DNA of 64,000 nucleotides from Bemisia tabaci (lineage: Eukaryota; Arthropoda; Insecta; Hemiptera; Aleyrodidae): contig NC_092797.1 of the NCBI RefSeq assembly GCF_918797505.1, forward strand, positions 17,497,372 through 17,561,371. Direction: 5' to 3'. The notes under the pieces were generated by a model. The model did no database searches and was not told the DNA's origin. It saw nothing but the letters and a program-made list of their open reading frames with translations. Below, piece by piece: positions 11,171 through 21,984 of the stretch. Every line of letters begins with the position of its first letter. Positions within the stretch are counted from its first letter, which is position 1. The translations under genes were made by a program, and so were the position numbers.

Positions 11171-12463
11171 ATACAGGGTTATCCAAAAGTCACTGACCAC
11201 CCCTGTAACTTTTTTCCAAATTGAGATAGAAGTTTGAAACTTTGGGAATGTTCCTCGGTCTAAAGCAGCAACTTTTTGGTCCCCCCAAAATTTTGGGGGG
11301 CGGGGGCAAACTTTTTTTTTTCAAATGGCAACCCCCCCTTTGTGATACCTCATTCGAAAGATAATAAAAAAAGAAAATTTTTGGCGCAAACCGCAGGTCA
11401 AAATGTTCATTTTTGACAAAATGGCGGCCGGTCAAAGTTCAAAATGGCGGAAATTTGGCATCTCCGTTGTTTATTGACGGATTGGTGTGAAACTCGGAAT
11501 CCTGGGGTTTTTCGAGATGAGAAAAATGATTCTGGCATTGGTTTTCCAGAAAAGTCAGTCCTTTTCAAAATGGCGGCGGTCAAAATGGCGGCCTCGAGCG
11601 GGAAGTGGATATTTAGGCTGCATATCGTTGGATTTGCATGAAACTTGGTATCTGGAGGTATTTCGGCACGAGAAGAACGAATCTTTCATTGGATATCTGA
11701 AATGTTGACAAATTCCAAAATGGCGGCGGAAAAATGGCGGGAAATCAGTTTTACGGCTGTTTACCGATGGATTTGCATGAAATTCGATATCATGGCGGTT
11801 TTTGGCTGGATAAAAAGGAATCTTTCATTAGTTTCTTGAAATATCAAATAATTTCATGCTAATCCATCGGTAAACAGCCGTAAAACTGATTTCCCGCCAT
11901 TTTTCCGCCGCCATTTTGGAATTTGTCAACATTTCAGATATCCAATGAAAGATTCGTTCTTCTTGTGCCAAAATACCTCCAGATACCAAGTTTCATGCAA
12001 ATCCAACGATATGCAGCCTAAATATCCACTTCCCGCTCGAGGCCGCCATTTTGACCGCCGCCATTTTGAAAAGGACTGACTTTTCTGGAAAACCAATGCC
12101 AGAATCGTTTTTCTCATCTCGAAAAACCCCAGGATTCCGAGTTTCACACCAATCCGTCAATAAACAACGGAGATGCCAAATTTCCGCAATTTTGAACTTT
12201 GACCGGCCGCCATTTTGTCAAAAATGAACATTTTGACCTGCGGTTTGCGCCAAAAATTTTCTTTTTTTATTATCTTTCGCATGAGGTATCACAAAGGGGG
12301 AGTTGCCATTTGAAAAAAAAAAGTTTGCCCCCGCCCCCCAAAATTTTGGGGGGACCAAAAAGTTGCTGCTTTAGACCGAGGAACATTCCCAAAGTTTCAA
12401 ACTTCTATCTCAATTTGGAAAAAAGTTACAGGGGTGGTCAGTGACTTTTGGATAACCCTGTAT
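11171..12463. repeat. 1.29-kb near-perfect palindrome (fold-back element)
   Basis: Two arms of about 614 bp (11171-11784 and 11850-12463) are inverted copies around a loop of roughly 65 bp. The ends are ATACAGGGTTATCCAAAAGT and its exact inverse, and the flanking bases extend symmetrically to TATACAGG...CCTGTATA, compatible with a TA target. Only scattered mismatches were seen (for example CATTCGAAAG against CTTTCGCATG), suggesting recent formation or active homogenisation. Each arm carries several AAAATGGCGGC-type motifs. Short frames in it, including a mirror-image pair at 11190-11435 and 12199-12444, are palindrome duplicates with no recognised domain. It could be a fold-back transposon or two head-to-head copies of one element. 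Confidence 0.88.
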
Positions 12464-12484
12464 AGTCTTAATTAACATTAATTT

Positions 12485-12533
12485 AAAACATTATTTCGCT
12501 AAAATTAAATTAATTTTAGCGAAATAATGTTTT
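12485..12533. repeat. Perfect 49-bp AT-rich palindrome
   Basis: AAAACATTATTTCGCTAAAA is followed by a short AT centre and the exact inverse TTTTAGCGAAATAATGTTTT. It lies 22 bp beyond the large palindrome. It could form a cruciform or be a MITE remnant. Function unknown. Confidence 0.85.
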
Positions 12534-12642
12534 GAACATTGCGACCCGAGATTTAGGTATATTTCCACGAGAAATAGAAAATATTTTCCCAGGACCTAAA
12601 ATAAACGGGAATAGCCAGTTTTAAAACGGCTCTATATTGGTC

Positions 12643-12885
12643 GTTTCCCTCACGAAAGAATCTAAGTACATTTCGATGTTGCAAACTTTTGCCTCGCAAA
12701 GTAGTTTGACGAGGAAAATCTTTGCAATTTCTAACAGAACATTTCACTAATTTTTCCTTTGATCTTACGCAAAAATCAGAGAAAATTTGAACAAAAATTG
12801 CACAGGTACATTTTTGTAAAGTATTTAATTATTTAGGTCAATTTTGCAACCGTGGAATGGAGTTATGCTCCTTCGTTCGGGAAAC
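12643..12885. mobile_element. Family N MITE, copy 1
   Basis: The left segment (GTTTCCCTCACGAAAGAA, then TTCGATGTTGCAAA) is the imperfect inverse of the right segment (TTTTGCAACCGTGGAATGG, then CTCCTTCGTTCGGGAAAC). The centre is AT-rich. The same arrangement recurs at 36468 and 61117. Non-coding. Confidence 0.6.
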
Positions 12886-13690
12886 AAAAAATTTGATGCT
12901 CTAAAAAAAGGAAAATTTATCTTTGTTTTCCGATTGAAATAGTAATAAGAACGGCTTCTGTAGTTTAGAAATGTTTCAAATTGAAAAGAATAATGTTAGC
13001 CACAGAGAAAGTTTCCGTTTTTTATACCTTAAAAAAGAATTCCTGTATAAAGTGGAATTCTTAAATAGTTTTACCCATACCTTAAAATGAGATTCTTCTT
13101 TTTATGCATTTATTGATTCACTCACATCAGAGAATTATATTTTTTTAAAAAATAATAGTGCATTGTATATACACGTTCAAAAATCTACAGACGTAGTGGT
13201 GCTTCGCGGTATTTTTTTTATCATGGAATGAAAGACCACAATCATATTCTTTCCCCTTATCAAGTTCTCAGAGGAGTTACCTTTCATTATTCTTGTCTCA
13301 AAGGTCGTGGGAGCGACTCATTAGTAATATAACATAATGATAAGCCATTCGTTGATGTCAAAGGGCCGAGAGCACCTAATAAAATCAAGCATCCTTATTG
13401 ATTACCGGTCTGAATCATCATTAAGGGAGCCACCTCCCATAACAACCGAGGAGGACTTTTGAGACAGTTATTTTGCACATACTTCCGAGAAAATATCCGG
13501 CTAAAATTCTGAAAAATGTAGCGAAATTAATTATTTGATAAGCTCTGATGGATATATATGTAATATTCGGCCCCTGCCAGGCCCCCAAAGTTCTTGCGGA
13601 CGGATGTTGGGGCTTAAATCATCAAACGCCCTTTACGGCGCGCCCGTGAGCTGGCTCATCCCATAATTTTAATTGTAAACACAACGACGG
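12886..13690. other. AT-rich non-coding segment
   Basis: No transposon ends, RNA gene or coding signal recognised. Confidence 0.4.
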
Positions 13691-14263
13691 ACGCGACGCC
13701 GCACAGTGGACCGAGTCAATAGGAGAGACCGGACAAAATTTGGAAACTTTAAACGCTTATAACTCCGTTTATACGAAATTTTGAAGTTCTAAAAGTGGTT
13801 CCAGTGGTTTCCTCGTGAAATTTTCCTCGAAAAGCACCCCTTAAAATTTATAATGTGACGAAATAAACATCAACATTTTCAATTTTAGTTAAAAGTTTCT
13901 TGTCCGATCTCTCTAATGGAGAATTTGCATGCAAATTTCTTATTACGTCATCTGAACGTGCTTAAAGAGCTGATTTCACAGTATTTTTTATATTTTTTTT
14001 CTAATATGGGAAATAGTATAAAAATAGATATAAAAGTGAGAAAATGCACTGTCTAGTGACGTCCTCTGGCAGCATTTCCCATTTAAACACTTGTATTTTA
14101 GAGGATTGGATTATTTTGTCATATCTTCTCCAATAATTGTTCAATTCATGAATCAAGGGTACCCTCGTGTTCAGTTCACTCAGTAGTTTCCACTTGAACA
14201 CGAAATTCATCAAATTTCAGACACCCGCAAATTCTCTATTGATTCGGTCCACTGTGCGACGCC
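13691..14263 (-). mobile_element. Family C MITE, copy 3, split by a family D insertion
   Basis: The left end GCACAGTGGACCGAGTCA and interior (TTTGGAAACTTTAAACGC, TTATAACTCCGTTTATAC, GGTTTCCTCGTGAAATTTTC) run to about 13917. The missing right end, GATTCGGTCCACTGTGCG, resumes at about 14240 after the inserted family D element. Joined in order, the two parts give a normal-length element, so the D insertion is younger. Confidence 0.75.
13918..14236 (-). mobile_element. Family D MITE, copy 1, nested in family C
   Basis: Ends are GGAGAATTTGC at left and GCAAATTCTC at right. Read on the minus strand, the interior carries ATATGACAAAATAATCC, ACAAGTGTTTAAATGGGAAA, a CTGCCAGAGGACGTCAC box and TTTTCTCACTTTTATATC, matching 34126-34420 and 50590-50828. 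The small minus-strand frame inside shows no domain. Target duplication unresolved (a 2-4 bp AT sequence is possible). Confidence 0.75.
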
Positions 14264-14810
14264 ACGGTCGTATCAAAACGTGATTAATGCACAGTTAGTT
14301 TGGGTACTTATGGGTGCTGCGAAAAGCGGCCCGCGGACGCCGTGATGGTCCGCAACGTGCCATCCTCGCTCGGGCCACACATAAAGTTGCTGTAATGGCA
14401 GGTATCGGCGACCATCTCGGCTTGTAAAACAAAACGCGGGCTGCTAATTGAAAACAAATTCAATCATAACTTATCTGTCAAATATGTTTGGTTAAAAGGA
14501 ATTACCAGATGGTAGGAAACGCTGAAACGGAGAAAGAAGAAGGAAAAAACCGTAGGAAAGATCAACGAGATGCATGATTAATCGTGCGATTCGCGGCCCG
14601 GCCGGGGCTGGCACGCCTATATGTTGCCGAATCGAATCTTGTCGAGTGCCGTTATTTCGTCCGCAGGAAGCTTTAATAGTCCGCACCGTGTGGAGTAAGC
14701 GTGGGTGGACTTTTACGATCTGAAATATTGATCCGATAATTTTCCCGCTGAATTGAATGGTTCGGGAGGAAAATCGACCATCATGAAATCCGGGATCGAT
14801 GCCAACCACC

Positions 14811-15073
14811 AATTCGTCACCCTCCGGCCAAAGTATCACAAAGCGCCATGGAAAGTTTCAAAATTTCCGCCGCCATTTTATTCTTTTACAGAGAAATTGT
14901 TCAACGAAGCTGTTTGAAAATTTCACTGAATTTTATCGTCAGCAGAGAGAACATTCAGCGAAATTTTCAAACAGCTTCGTTGAACAATTTCTCTGTAAAA
15001 AAATAAAATGGCGGCGGAAAGTTTGAAACGTCCCATGGCACTTTGTGATAATATCGCCGAAAGGTGACGAATT
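14811..15073. repeat. 260-bp hairpin with ATGGCGGCGG-bearing arms
   Basis: AATTCGTCACC at left pairs with GGTGACGAATT at right. Inside, TATCACAAAGCGCCATGG pairs with the inverse near 15033-15050, and the arm GAAATTGTTCAACGAAGCTG pairs with its exact inverse near 14974-14993. The loop is about 40 bp. Each arm contains one CCGCCGCCATTTTATT-type motif, as in the 11-kb palindrome. Probably a MITE of a separate family with a single copy here. Confidence 0.8.
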
Positions 15074-16184
15074 AAGTTCCGAGCAAATTTTTGGAGTCCG
15101 CGGTGGGTATTTGATACCTAAGACAATGCTTTCTACCGTACAATTTTGTCCCCTAAAATTTATTTAGTAGCGTTTGGTGCTGAAACCAGTAGATGGGGAG
15201 TAAAATGGAAGTTCCGAAGTAAAAAGTAGCCAATTTTGAGAATTTTTTTGGTTTTTTGGGGATTCTGGAAGGTCATTTTTGCCGGCTCTCAATACTTAAT
15301 CTAATTCAGATTCTACGCATTTTCCTGCGTTTAATTAATCTACAGAAACCTTGTATTGTAATTTTGTCCGGGTTACTTTCAAATATTTTATACCTTCCCA
15401 GGATTACTAAGAACACCCGCAAGAGAATCAGTACCATCAATACTTGCAGTTCACGTTTATTACCGTGGATTTCAGTTGAAAATTGGAACTTCAAAATTTG
15501 GTGGGTGTCATCAGCTTTTGATAAGATCGTGAACGGTGTTTCTCTCTGAGGAAAAACCTAGACGCTTTCGCTCAATGAACGCATTGTTGGGAGCCTCATC
15601 TTCAACATTAGAGTTATTATTCTAAGGCCGCTAGATTCCCATCAAATAAAATATTCACTTGCACTGTCCTCGCAACGTCTGATGCCGCTTACAAAGTTTT
15701 GAAGTTCCATTCTTTGATTGGCATCTTCGACCTCTTCAAATCATCTCATCATAGTTTCAGAATCTATCTAAACTAAAATAAACGGCTGAAACACTTTAGA
15801 GAGTATATCTGATAATAACTTTTTAAAAGCTCTTAAAGTAATGAAATCGAAATATATAAAATGAATGGAAATGGATGTCCAGTTGGATTAATATGAACGT
15901 TCAATTAGTCTTTACTTGAATGCATGACTTTGTAATGATATTTTGGGAGAATTCTGATTGTTTTAACATGACAAACAAAGAGTTTCCACAGAGAGCTAAC
16001 TATCGGTGGATTATTAGAAGGACTCTAAAATGAAGAAACACAACACGCAGTTTCTCATGGGTCAACAGGGCCAACACCAAATTCCAGAGTTGCCCCTTCT
16101 TTTTCTGCTTTTTTTGGAATTACACCAGGGAAGTAAGATCTAGGGTTGGTTTTACTGACCACTCGACTCATTCTGCGGTTAAAG
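15074..16184. other. AT-rich non-coding segment
   Basis: Short frames on both strands lack any recognisable domain. No element ends were identified. Confidence 0.4.
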
Positions 16185-16471
16185 AGTATTTCTTGCAGCC
16201 TTGTCCAAATGACAACAGAATCGACCGCTGCTGACCAAGTGACCGCACTGTTTTTGAAGCAATGCGTGAAGTATTCATGCAGTCTTGTAGGCACTATGAG
16301 TTTCACGCCAACCGCTGCTGACCGCACTACGTTTGACGCAATGCGTGAAGTATTCATGGAGTCTTGTAGGAGCTAATATGTATTTCATGCTGACCGATGC
16401 GCCGATAGGGCTTCTCCTTTCCATCTCGAGTTCTCCTCATCATTACTCTCTGCGCCGCGCCGTTCCAGGCC
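16185..16471 (+). mobile_element. Family E hAT-type element, internal fragment
   Basis: Contains at least two of the family's tandem units (CAATGCGTGAAGTATTCATG, then CAGTCTTGTAGG) followed by the family's downstream segment (TCTGCGCCGCGCCGTTCCAG). Neither CAGGGCCGG end is present. The short peptide-like frames across it only reflect the tandem units. Confidence 0.7.
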
Positions 16472-16531
16472 ATTAATATCTCGATTTTCCTAACAAAAAT
16501 TGCATTTATGCGCCTTGTCCTGCTCCAAGCC

Positions 16532-16808
16532 CAGGGTGGGAACATTTCATGAAAAATGAAATCTTAAAATTTCACGTGAAATATTTCATGAAATTTCAGA
16601 AATTTACGAAAAATAATGAAAAATGCCGGTTCCTTCTCATGTTTCGTAAAATGTAAAAATTGTGACTTTCTTCTATTTTTATGTGTTCGAGTGTCGGTTG
16701 CATACTATAGTCGCTGAGACTATGAAATATTTCGCAGCCTCGTGAAAGTCATGAAATATTTCGAAATTTCCAATCTTTCATTTCTTTCTTGCGTTTCATG
16801 TCACCCTG
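16532..16808 (+). mobile_element. Family G hAT-type MITE, copy 1, with perfect 8-bp duplication
   Basis: Begins CAGGGTGGGAACATTTCATG and ends with the inverse CATGTCACCCTG. An exact 8-bp duplication, TCCAAGCC, lies at 16524-16531 and 16809-16816, the size expected for hAT elements. The interior holds repeated ATGAAATATTTC/GAAATTTC strings and TCGGTTGCATACT, matching the copy at 31354. It sits just downstream of the family E fragment. Non-coding. Confidence 0.88.
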
Positions 16809-17089
16809 TCCAAGCCCCTCAATTTTCATCACTTCCTCGAAAAAGTTGCAGCGAAAATCAGGTAATTTCATTTTTTTTTGCTTTGTTACGCTGTTACGCT
16901 GAAAGCTCCTCATCCGTACCCCTCTGAACGAACCGTAACTTAAGCACTAGCCCCCCTCCCCCCTTGGAGCTACAACTGAATGTGCATAATACTTGAACAG
17001 TACTTAAATTTTACACGCGATTACAAACCTAAGTATCAAATCCCGGTCATTCATAAATCAAGCACGCCAGCGGGTAGAGAGGCTGGAAG

Positions 17090-17400
17090 CTGATAGTTTG
17101 CGATGGGGGAGAGAGCCTCGGTTTCCCCGGATCAACCTACGGGAAATGCCCCCGTACATGCTTCACGTACGGCCGGAATGCATCGGAAACTTGACCGTAA
17201 ACCGCGTTTCGTCCCGGGGGAGACCGGGAGGGGGGAGGGCGAGGGGGCACGAATTCCCACTGCGGGGGGCTCCGTTCCGCAAGCTGAGCTCTGCGGTGCG
17301 CACTGCAACCCCCGCGACGTTGCCAGATCGAGGTAATTACCCGCGTTTATCGGGGCATCGGCCGAGTTTAGCGTTGGATGTGGCAACGTTTCAGGTGTTG
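17090..17400. other. CpG-rich patch, possible promoter or exon of unknown gene
   Basis: GC and CpG content rise clearly against the surroundings. Three overlapping frames stay open here on both strands (for example 17098-17451 on plus), as expected from GC-rich DNA lacking stop triplets. None contains a recognisable domain. No splice-site pair or promoter motif was convincing. Confidence 0.3.
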
Positions 17401-17890
17401 ATTTATTATACAGCCTGGTGCACAGCACGTGATGCCGGACCGTGCATGTAGGTTGTATGTTATGATGGGTAAAAGCCCTTCATTTTTTGCACCGTTTGGT
17501 GTAAAGACTCGCAGGGACTCGACTGTTGAAATAAGGAGACGGCTCTGAAAGCGCACGGATGTAATCACGGCCCTGCTGATTCGCTACGAAAACCACGTTA
17601 TTTTTTCCCGGCAAAAAACAATGATAAACCTTTTTTTTCTAATTGGTTTGATGTATGACTTATGATCGTCTACAACTATCGCACATCCTTGGAGTATTTT
17701 AGTAAAGTTGTGGGGCGGTTGTTCCTAGTCGCACCGTCGATTTGTCGGGAAGTTGATTAAGATGGAGGTTTTGCTGTGGACTTAAAAATAATAATTAACT
17801 TGTATTGGAACAATTTTGCACAATTTTTAACAACTTTAATTTGTCTGCTCGATGTTTTGCTCTCTTTATCTCTCACCTTCAAATAATGTT

Positions 17891-17970
17891 GCGAACATCC
17901 TGTTAATCGATATTTTTCCGTAGGTTTAATAATTGATCGATCACTCGATATATCGCAAAGCGTGTTATCT
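17891..17970. mobile_element. Family B fragment
   Basis: CCTGTTAATCGATATTTTTC, CGTAGGTTTAAT and GATATATCGCAAAGCGTG match the right half of intact family B copies. The left half and terminal CACTG are missing. Too eroded to orient or date. Confidence 0.5.
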
Positions 17971-18823
17971 GTGCAGAATATTTGAGCATCAAAGGTCTCA
18001 GACTTTCACGAATGTCTGAAATCACCTTATGGGTTCAAGTTCAGAGAGAGGTTGGAGGAAATTCATTACACAGACGGTGATAGGTCTTGTTCGGTTTCCC
18101 TAACTTTTCCCCATGTCTTATTTCTCTTTGCAATTTTCCAGGTAATTTTTTAAATGATAGAAAATATTTGTAGTCGGTCATCAAATTCTTCAATCGTTAA
18201 TATCCATAGTTCAATTAAAAGCTGCTGACCAGTCTTGAGGGCTGGTTAGGAAAATTTTTAAAGAAAATCTATGTTCAGAGGAAAAAGTTTTAAAAAGGGG
18301 AAAATAGAAGGCAGAAGAAGTAATGGTTTCTATCTTGTTTTAACCACCGCGAACTGCCTTGAAACATAGCGTATTCAACTTAGCGTATATCAATTCTTGG
18401 AATGTTCTGTTCAGACTGAGAGATCGAGGCAACGAAACAGTCAGTCATTTCACATTCATCATGTAGGGTCATGTACGAGGAAAATTTTTTACTCGATAAA
18501 ATTCTTTATTGCCTTTTTTTTCCTACTAGAAAACCCACCACCCAGTAATTCTTGTTTAAGGCCCGGGTTACATGCGCAGCACATTCATTTGGGTCAAGTT
18601 GCCTTCCTTTGCTGAAGTATGGGGGTTGGACCGCAAAGCGGCCACGGGGCATGTCCCCTAATCTTCAGAATAACTTCATACACCATCGGAGACTCAGAGT
18701 GAAAAAGAGGAAGCAAAATGATGATCAGGTGTTTTTTATGCGTTTCTTTTTTTCTTTTTCAGGTAGAGCATATATTCTAAACAGTGAAAAATTCCAAACT
18801 TTGAAGTTGAGTTACGACGTTTC
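17971..18823. other. Non-coding segment with a CGCAAAGCGG motif
   Basis: Near 18626-18660 the strings GGACCGCAAAGCGG and GGGGCATGTCCCCTAA resemble GGACCGCGAAGCGG and GGGGCGTACCCCCTAG at 42910-42945. This suggests two fragments of one dispersed repeat. No coding signal. Confidence 0.4.
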
Positions 18824-18988
18824 CAGTGGCGTGGCGTGAATTGCGATTTATTGATTGTTATGTCATTTAAACCTACGGCAAAGAATCGATTATTAAGGTG
18901 TTCGCTGCTAACACCCTGTTTATCGATCCTTTTCCATAGGTTTAAATGGCATAACAATCGATACATCGCAAAGCACGCCACGCCACTG
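18824..18988. mobile_element. Family B hAT-like MITE, copy 2 (best preserved)
   Basis: Ends are CAGTGGCGTGGCGTG and CACGCCACGCCACTG. Flanks GACGTTTC (18816-18823) and GACGTTTT (18989-18996) match at 7 of 8 positions, consistent with a slightly diverged hAT duplication. The core has ATTTAAACCTACGG, AAAGAATCGATTATTA and CCATAGGTTTAAATGG, shared in part with family A. Non-coding. Confidence 0.85.
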
Positions 18989-19117
18989 GACGTTTTTTAC
19001 GCAGACAGCAGGAAAGGTATCTCCTGAATTTTCCGGAAAATACACAACATTAAGCAGAGACCCGCCAATTAGAAGAATGTAACTACATCTTCGTTACACT
19101 TCCTTACAGATACGTTG

Positions 19118-19362
19118 CAAAGCCACACAGTGGATCGAGTCAGTGGGAGAGGTCGAACAAAATTTGGAAACTTTACAAGCCTACAACTCCGTTTCTTCAA
19201 GACAATGGGGTTTTAAAAATGGTTTCACCGGTTGCCTCGAGAAATTTCCCTTCAGAGGCATTCCTTAACAGTCAAAATGTCATGAAATAAATATCAAAAT
19301 TTGCAGTTAAAATTTTCATGTCCGACCTTTCTGATTGACTCGCTCCACTGTACGCCATTGCA
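19118..19362 (-). mobile_element. Family C MITE, copy 4
   Basis: Left ACACAGTGGATCGAGTCA with GAGAGGTCGAAC; right GTCCGACC, then TGACTCGCTCCACTGTACG. The internal order (TTTGGAAACTTTACAAGC, TACAACTCCGTTT, then ATAAATATCAAAATTTGC) is the reverse of copies at 1464 and 7514. Non-coding. Confidence 0.75.
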
Positions 19363-21609
19363 CGCAATACGTACCCCTACACTGAAGTCAATCAGAGTTA
19401 TTTTTAGCTTTATTCAAATTATTGAGCAAAATAATCTGTATCCTCGGGGCTATTTTTAAAAAGTGCTATGCTCATGTCGCCTCACCGTCTTTTTTCCTGG
19501 TACGGATTAACACATACGTGTTGACATGGCAACCGTTTTTCGGGGTCCGTTGATCGTTGAGCGTGCCCAGAGTCCTACGCATAATTGATTAGTTTCTGGT
19601 CGATGCCCGTCAAACGCCAAGTCATCGCCTCCCCCCCCCCCCTTTCACCCCCTCCCCCGCCCCACCCACGGGAGGCTCCTTGATTCCCGGCAACCGGCAA
19701 CCGGCGACTAATCTCAATCGGCCAAAACTTAACTGTTAAACTGTATCGGTATGAAGATATCGGACGCAGTACGCGGATGCAACTAGCGGAAAACGCCTTG
19801 ATGAGAACTCCACTGTCCACTGTTGCCGTTTGTTGCGTAAATATGCTCATTATCCTGCGAGACGCAACGGATTTTCACGCGATAATTGGCAAGGATGGAG
19901 GACTCCGGCGGGAGGGGAAGCGCTACGTAAGGGGCGTTTTGCCCGTACCTGGCTAATCTTTCAGGAGTTGATGACCTCAATGATTCGGCTTGATTCAGAG
20001 GGTTTTTTATTCTTCTTTTTTCTCCAGGCCTCAGAGAGAGATTTTAAGCGGAGAAGTCCATTTGCTCCGTTTGAGGGATTGCGGTCGTTTTAAGTATCAT
20101 CGGAGACAATGGACGGAATTAATTGTGACGTCATGGAGGGAAACTTACAGGTCTATAGAAAAGATATTCTGGAGGTTCTGACTAGATGAGTCTCTGACAG
20201 CTTGCTTCAGAAAGATTTTCCCAATCAATTCGATCTATGACCCCCCCCCCCCAAAGTAGGGATTGGGCCCCTAAAACTTTCTGGTGATAGTTCGAGAAAC
20301 CAGCGTTGGAATTGTATCGAAACCCAGAATCATGATTAGTGAAAGTGTAACCGAAAGCAAATAATCTTTGAACTGTCTTGATGGTTTTCTAACAGGTTTT
20401 CAATGGTTTTCCACGCAGAAAAACATTTAAAGTAATGTTTTCTGGGTAAGCTGTGGGAAAATTTGCTTATTAAAATGAGGTTATATTTTTACAGTACAAA
20501 CCTATGTCGTAAGCAACTAAGTTTATGCTGGCAAGTTTGTTTGTTTAGGGTATTGAAAGTACGGTCAATTGATGTGAGATCGCTTCTACGACCGTATGAA
20601 CATGACCATACTGATTCAAGCAACCACAGCTCTCAAGTTGTAGACATTGCTTACATGGTTCATTGAAGACAACATTTTCTGACCGCAGGAAGGCGTGAAT
20701 ACATTAATAATTAGCGTAAGATCACTTTTGAAATCAGGAAAACGCATTCATGTAGGCAACCACCAGGGCTGCACTAGGAAAGCGCGCAAAGATGGGGAAA
20801 TTTAGAAAAAGGCAGTGGAAGGAAAGCGCTCAAAAATCATAATAATCATAGCAAGGAAATCGCGCAAGGTATTAGGTGTTGAAGTGCGTTAGTGTGAGTC
20901 CTCCGACAATTTCAGGCAGAGGCATATTTAAAACTTTAAAAATCACATTAAAGCGAACGTCAAAAGCAGACGATAAAATTCACAAGGTCATGGCTGCATA
21001 CGTGATCTGCAACCCCTCTAATCTCCTCGCACATTTAGAGGATATCAAAATTTCATGCTTGTCCACTTCAGCTAAATCTTCCTCTTTGGTAAGTTTTACA
21101 CACACACACACATCATTACCGCGCAATCCTATTCATTTTCTGCGCGTTTTCCTTACTTACTTTTTAGAGCTTGCGCGCTTCTCTGGTTTACCGACCACTA
21201 GTGCTCTAAAATCGCCGACGCTAGTGAAGTTATTGAAGGCAAACTCACCTGAATGCAGGCCGCAGCTGTTAATACAGCAATTTAATATTCAAAGACTCCA
21301 CTTATTATTTTCTGAACGTGTTCAACCTGATGTAAGCAACTATTGCTGCTCTCAAGTTGCTAATATTGCCTGATGGAATTTTTGAAGGCGAACGGACGGA
21401 CTGAGAGGCGCTGTAAATGCTGCGATGAATATTTGGCAGCTGCTGTAACTGGATGGACGTGACCAAAATGAAGTGAATGACTATCACTATTGCCGAGCCA
21501 CTCAAGCTCGCATCGTGTTAGTAGGCTCCAAGAAATCCACATGAATTTTTAACTCTGCACCCATGAATTGTAGATTAGTGAAGTTCTTTGTGATGACCTG
21601 ACTTTTATA
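19363..21609. other. Non-coding segment of 2.2 kb
   Basis: Contains C-runs near 19629 and 20239, a short CA repeat near 21099-21113 and a small hairpin near 20417-20446. A plus-strand frame at 20876-21373 (165 codons from a non-ATG start) has no recognisable domain and no codon pattern separating it from chance. Confidence 0.4.
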
Positions 21610-21800
21610 CACAATTCTCGCGCCACGGCTCGCAATGGATCGAGTCATTATGAGAGGTCGGACAAAATGTGAAAACTTTAAACGCTTATAACTCCGTTTA
21701 TACAAATATTTGAGGCTCTCAAAGTGTTTCCATTTGTTTCCTCGTGAAATTTTCAATTTCTAGTCCCCCTTGAAATTCAAAATGTGACTCGATCAACTGT
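21610..21800 (-). mobile_element. Family C MITE, copy 5, right end eroded
   Basis: Left CAATGGATCGAGTCATTATG and GAGAGGTCGGACAAAAT, then AACTTTAAACGCTTATAAC and TTTCCTCGTGAAATTTTC. The right half is shortened and ends near GACTCGATCAACTGTTC. Orientation matches the copies at 13691 and 19118. Confidence 0.7.
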
Positions 21801-21984
21801 TCGGCTGTGACAGCGGGAACAATAATTTGCGTTTCGGCCAAAGGGATCGGCAAGAGCATATCTACGTTTCAATTACCTTGCCCCAAAACAGCATTTGAGG
21901 GGCTTGGAGGACATGGTGCATAGGTGCAGTTTTTGCTACTTCGAGAAATACGTGTTTGAAGTTTCGAAATTACATGGATCCTTA

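Noticed and set aside
11190..12444. Mirror-image pair of 81-codon frames
   Set aside because: They are the same DNA read from each arm of the palindrome, with no domain, and their presence is explained by the inverted repeat.
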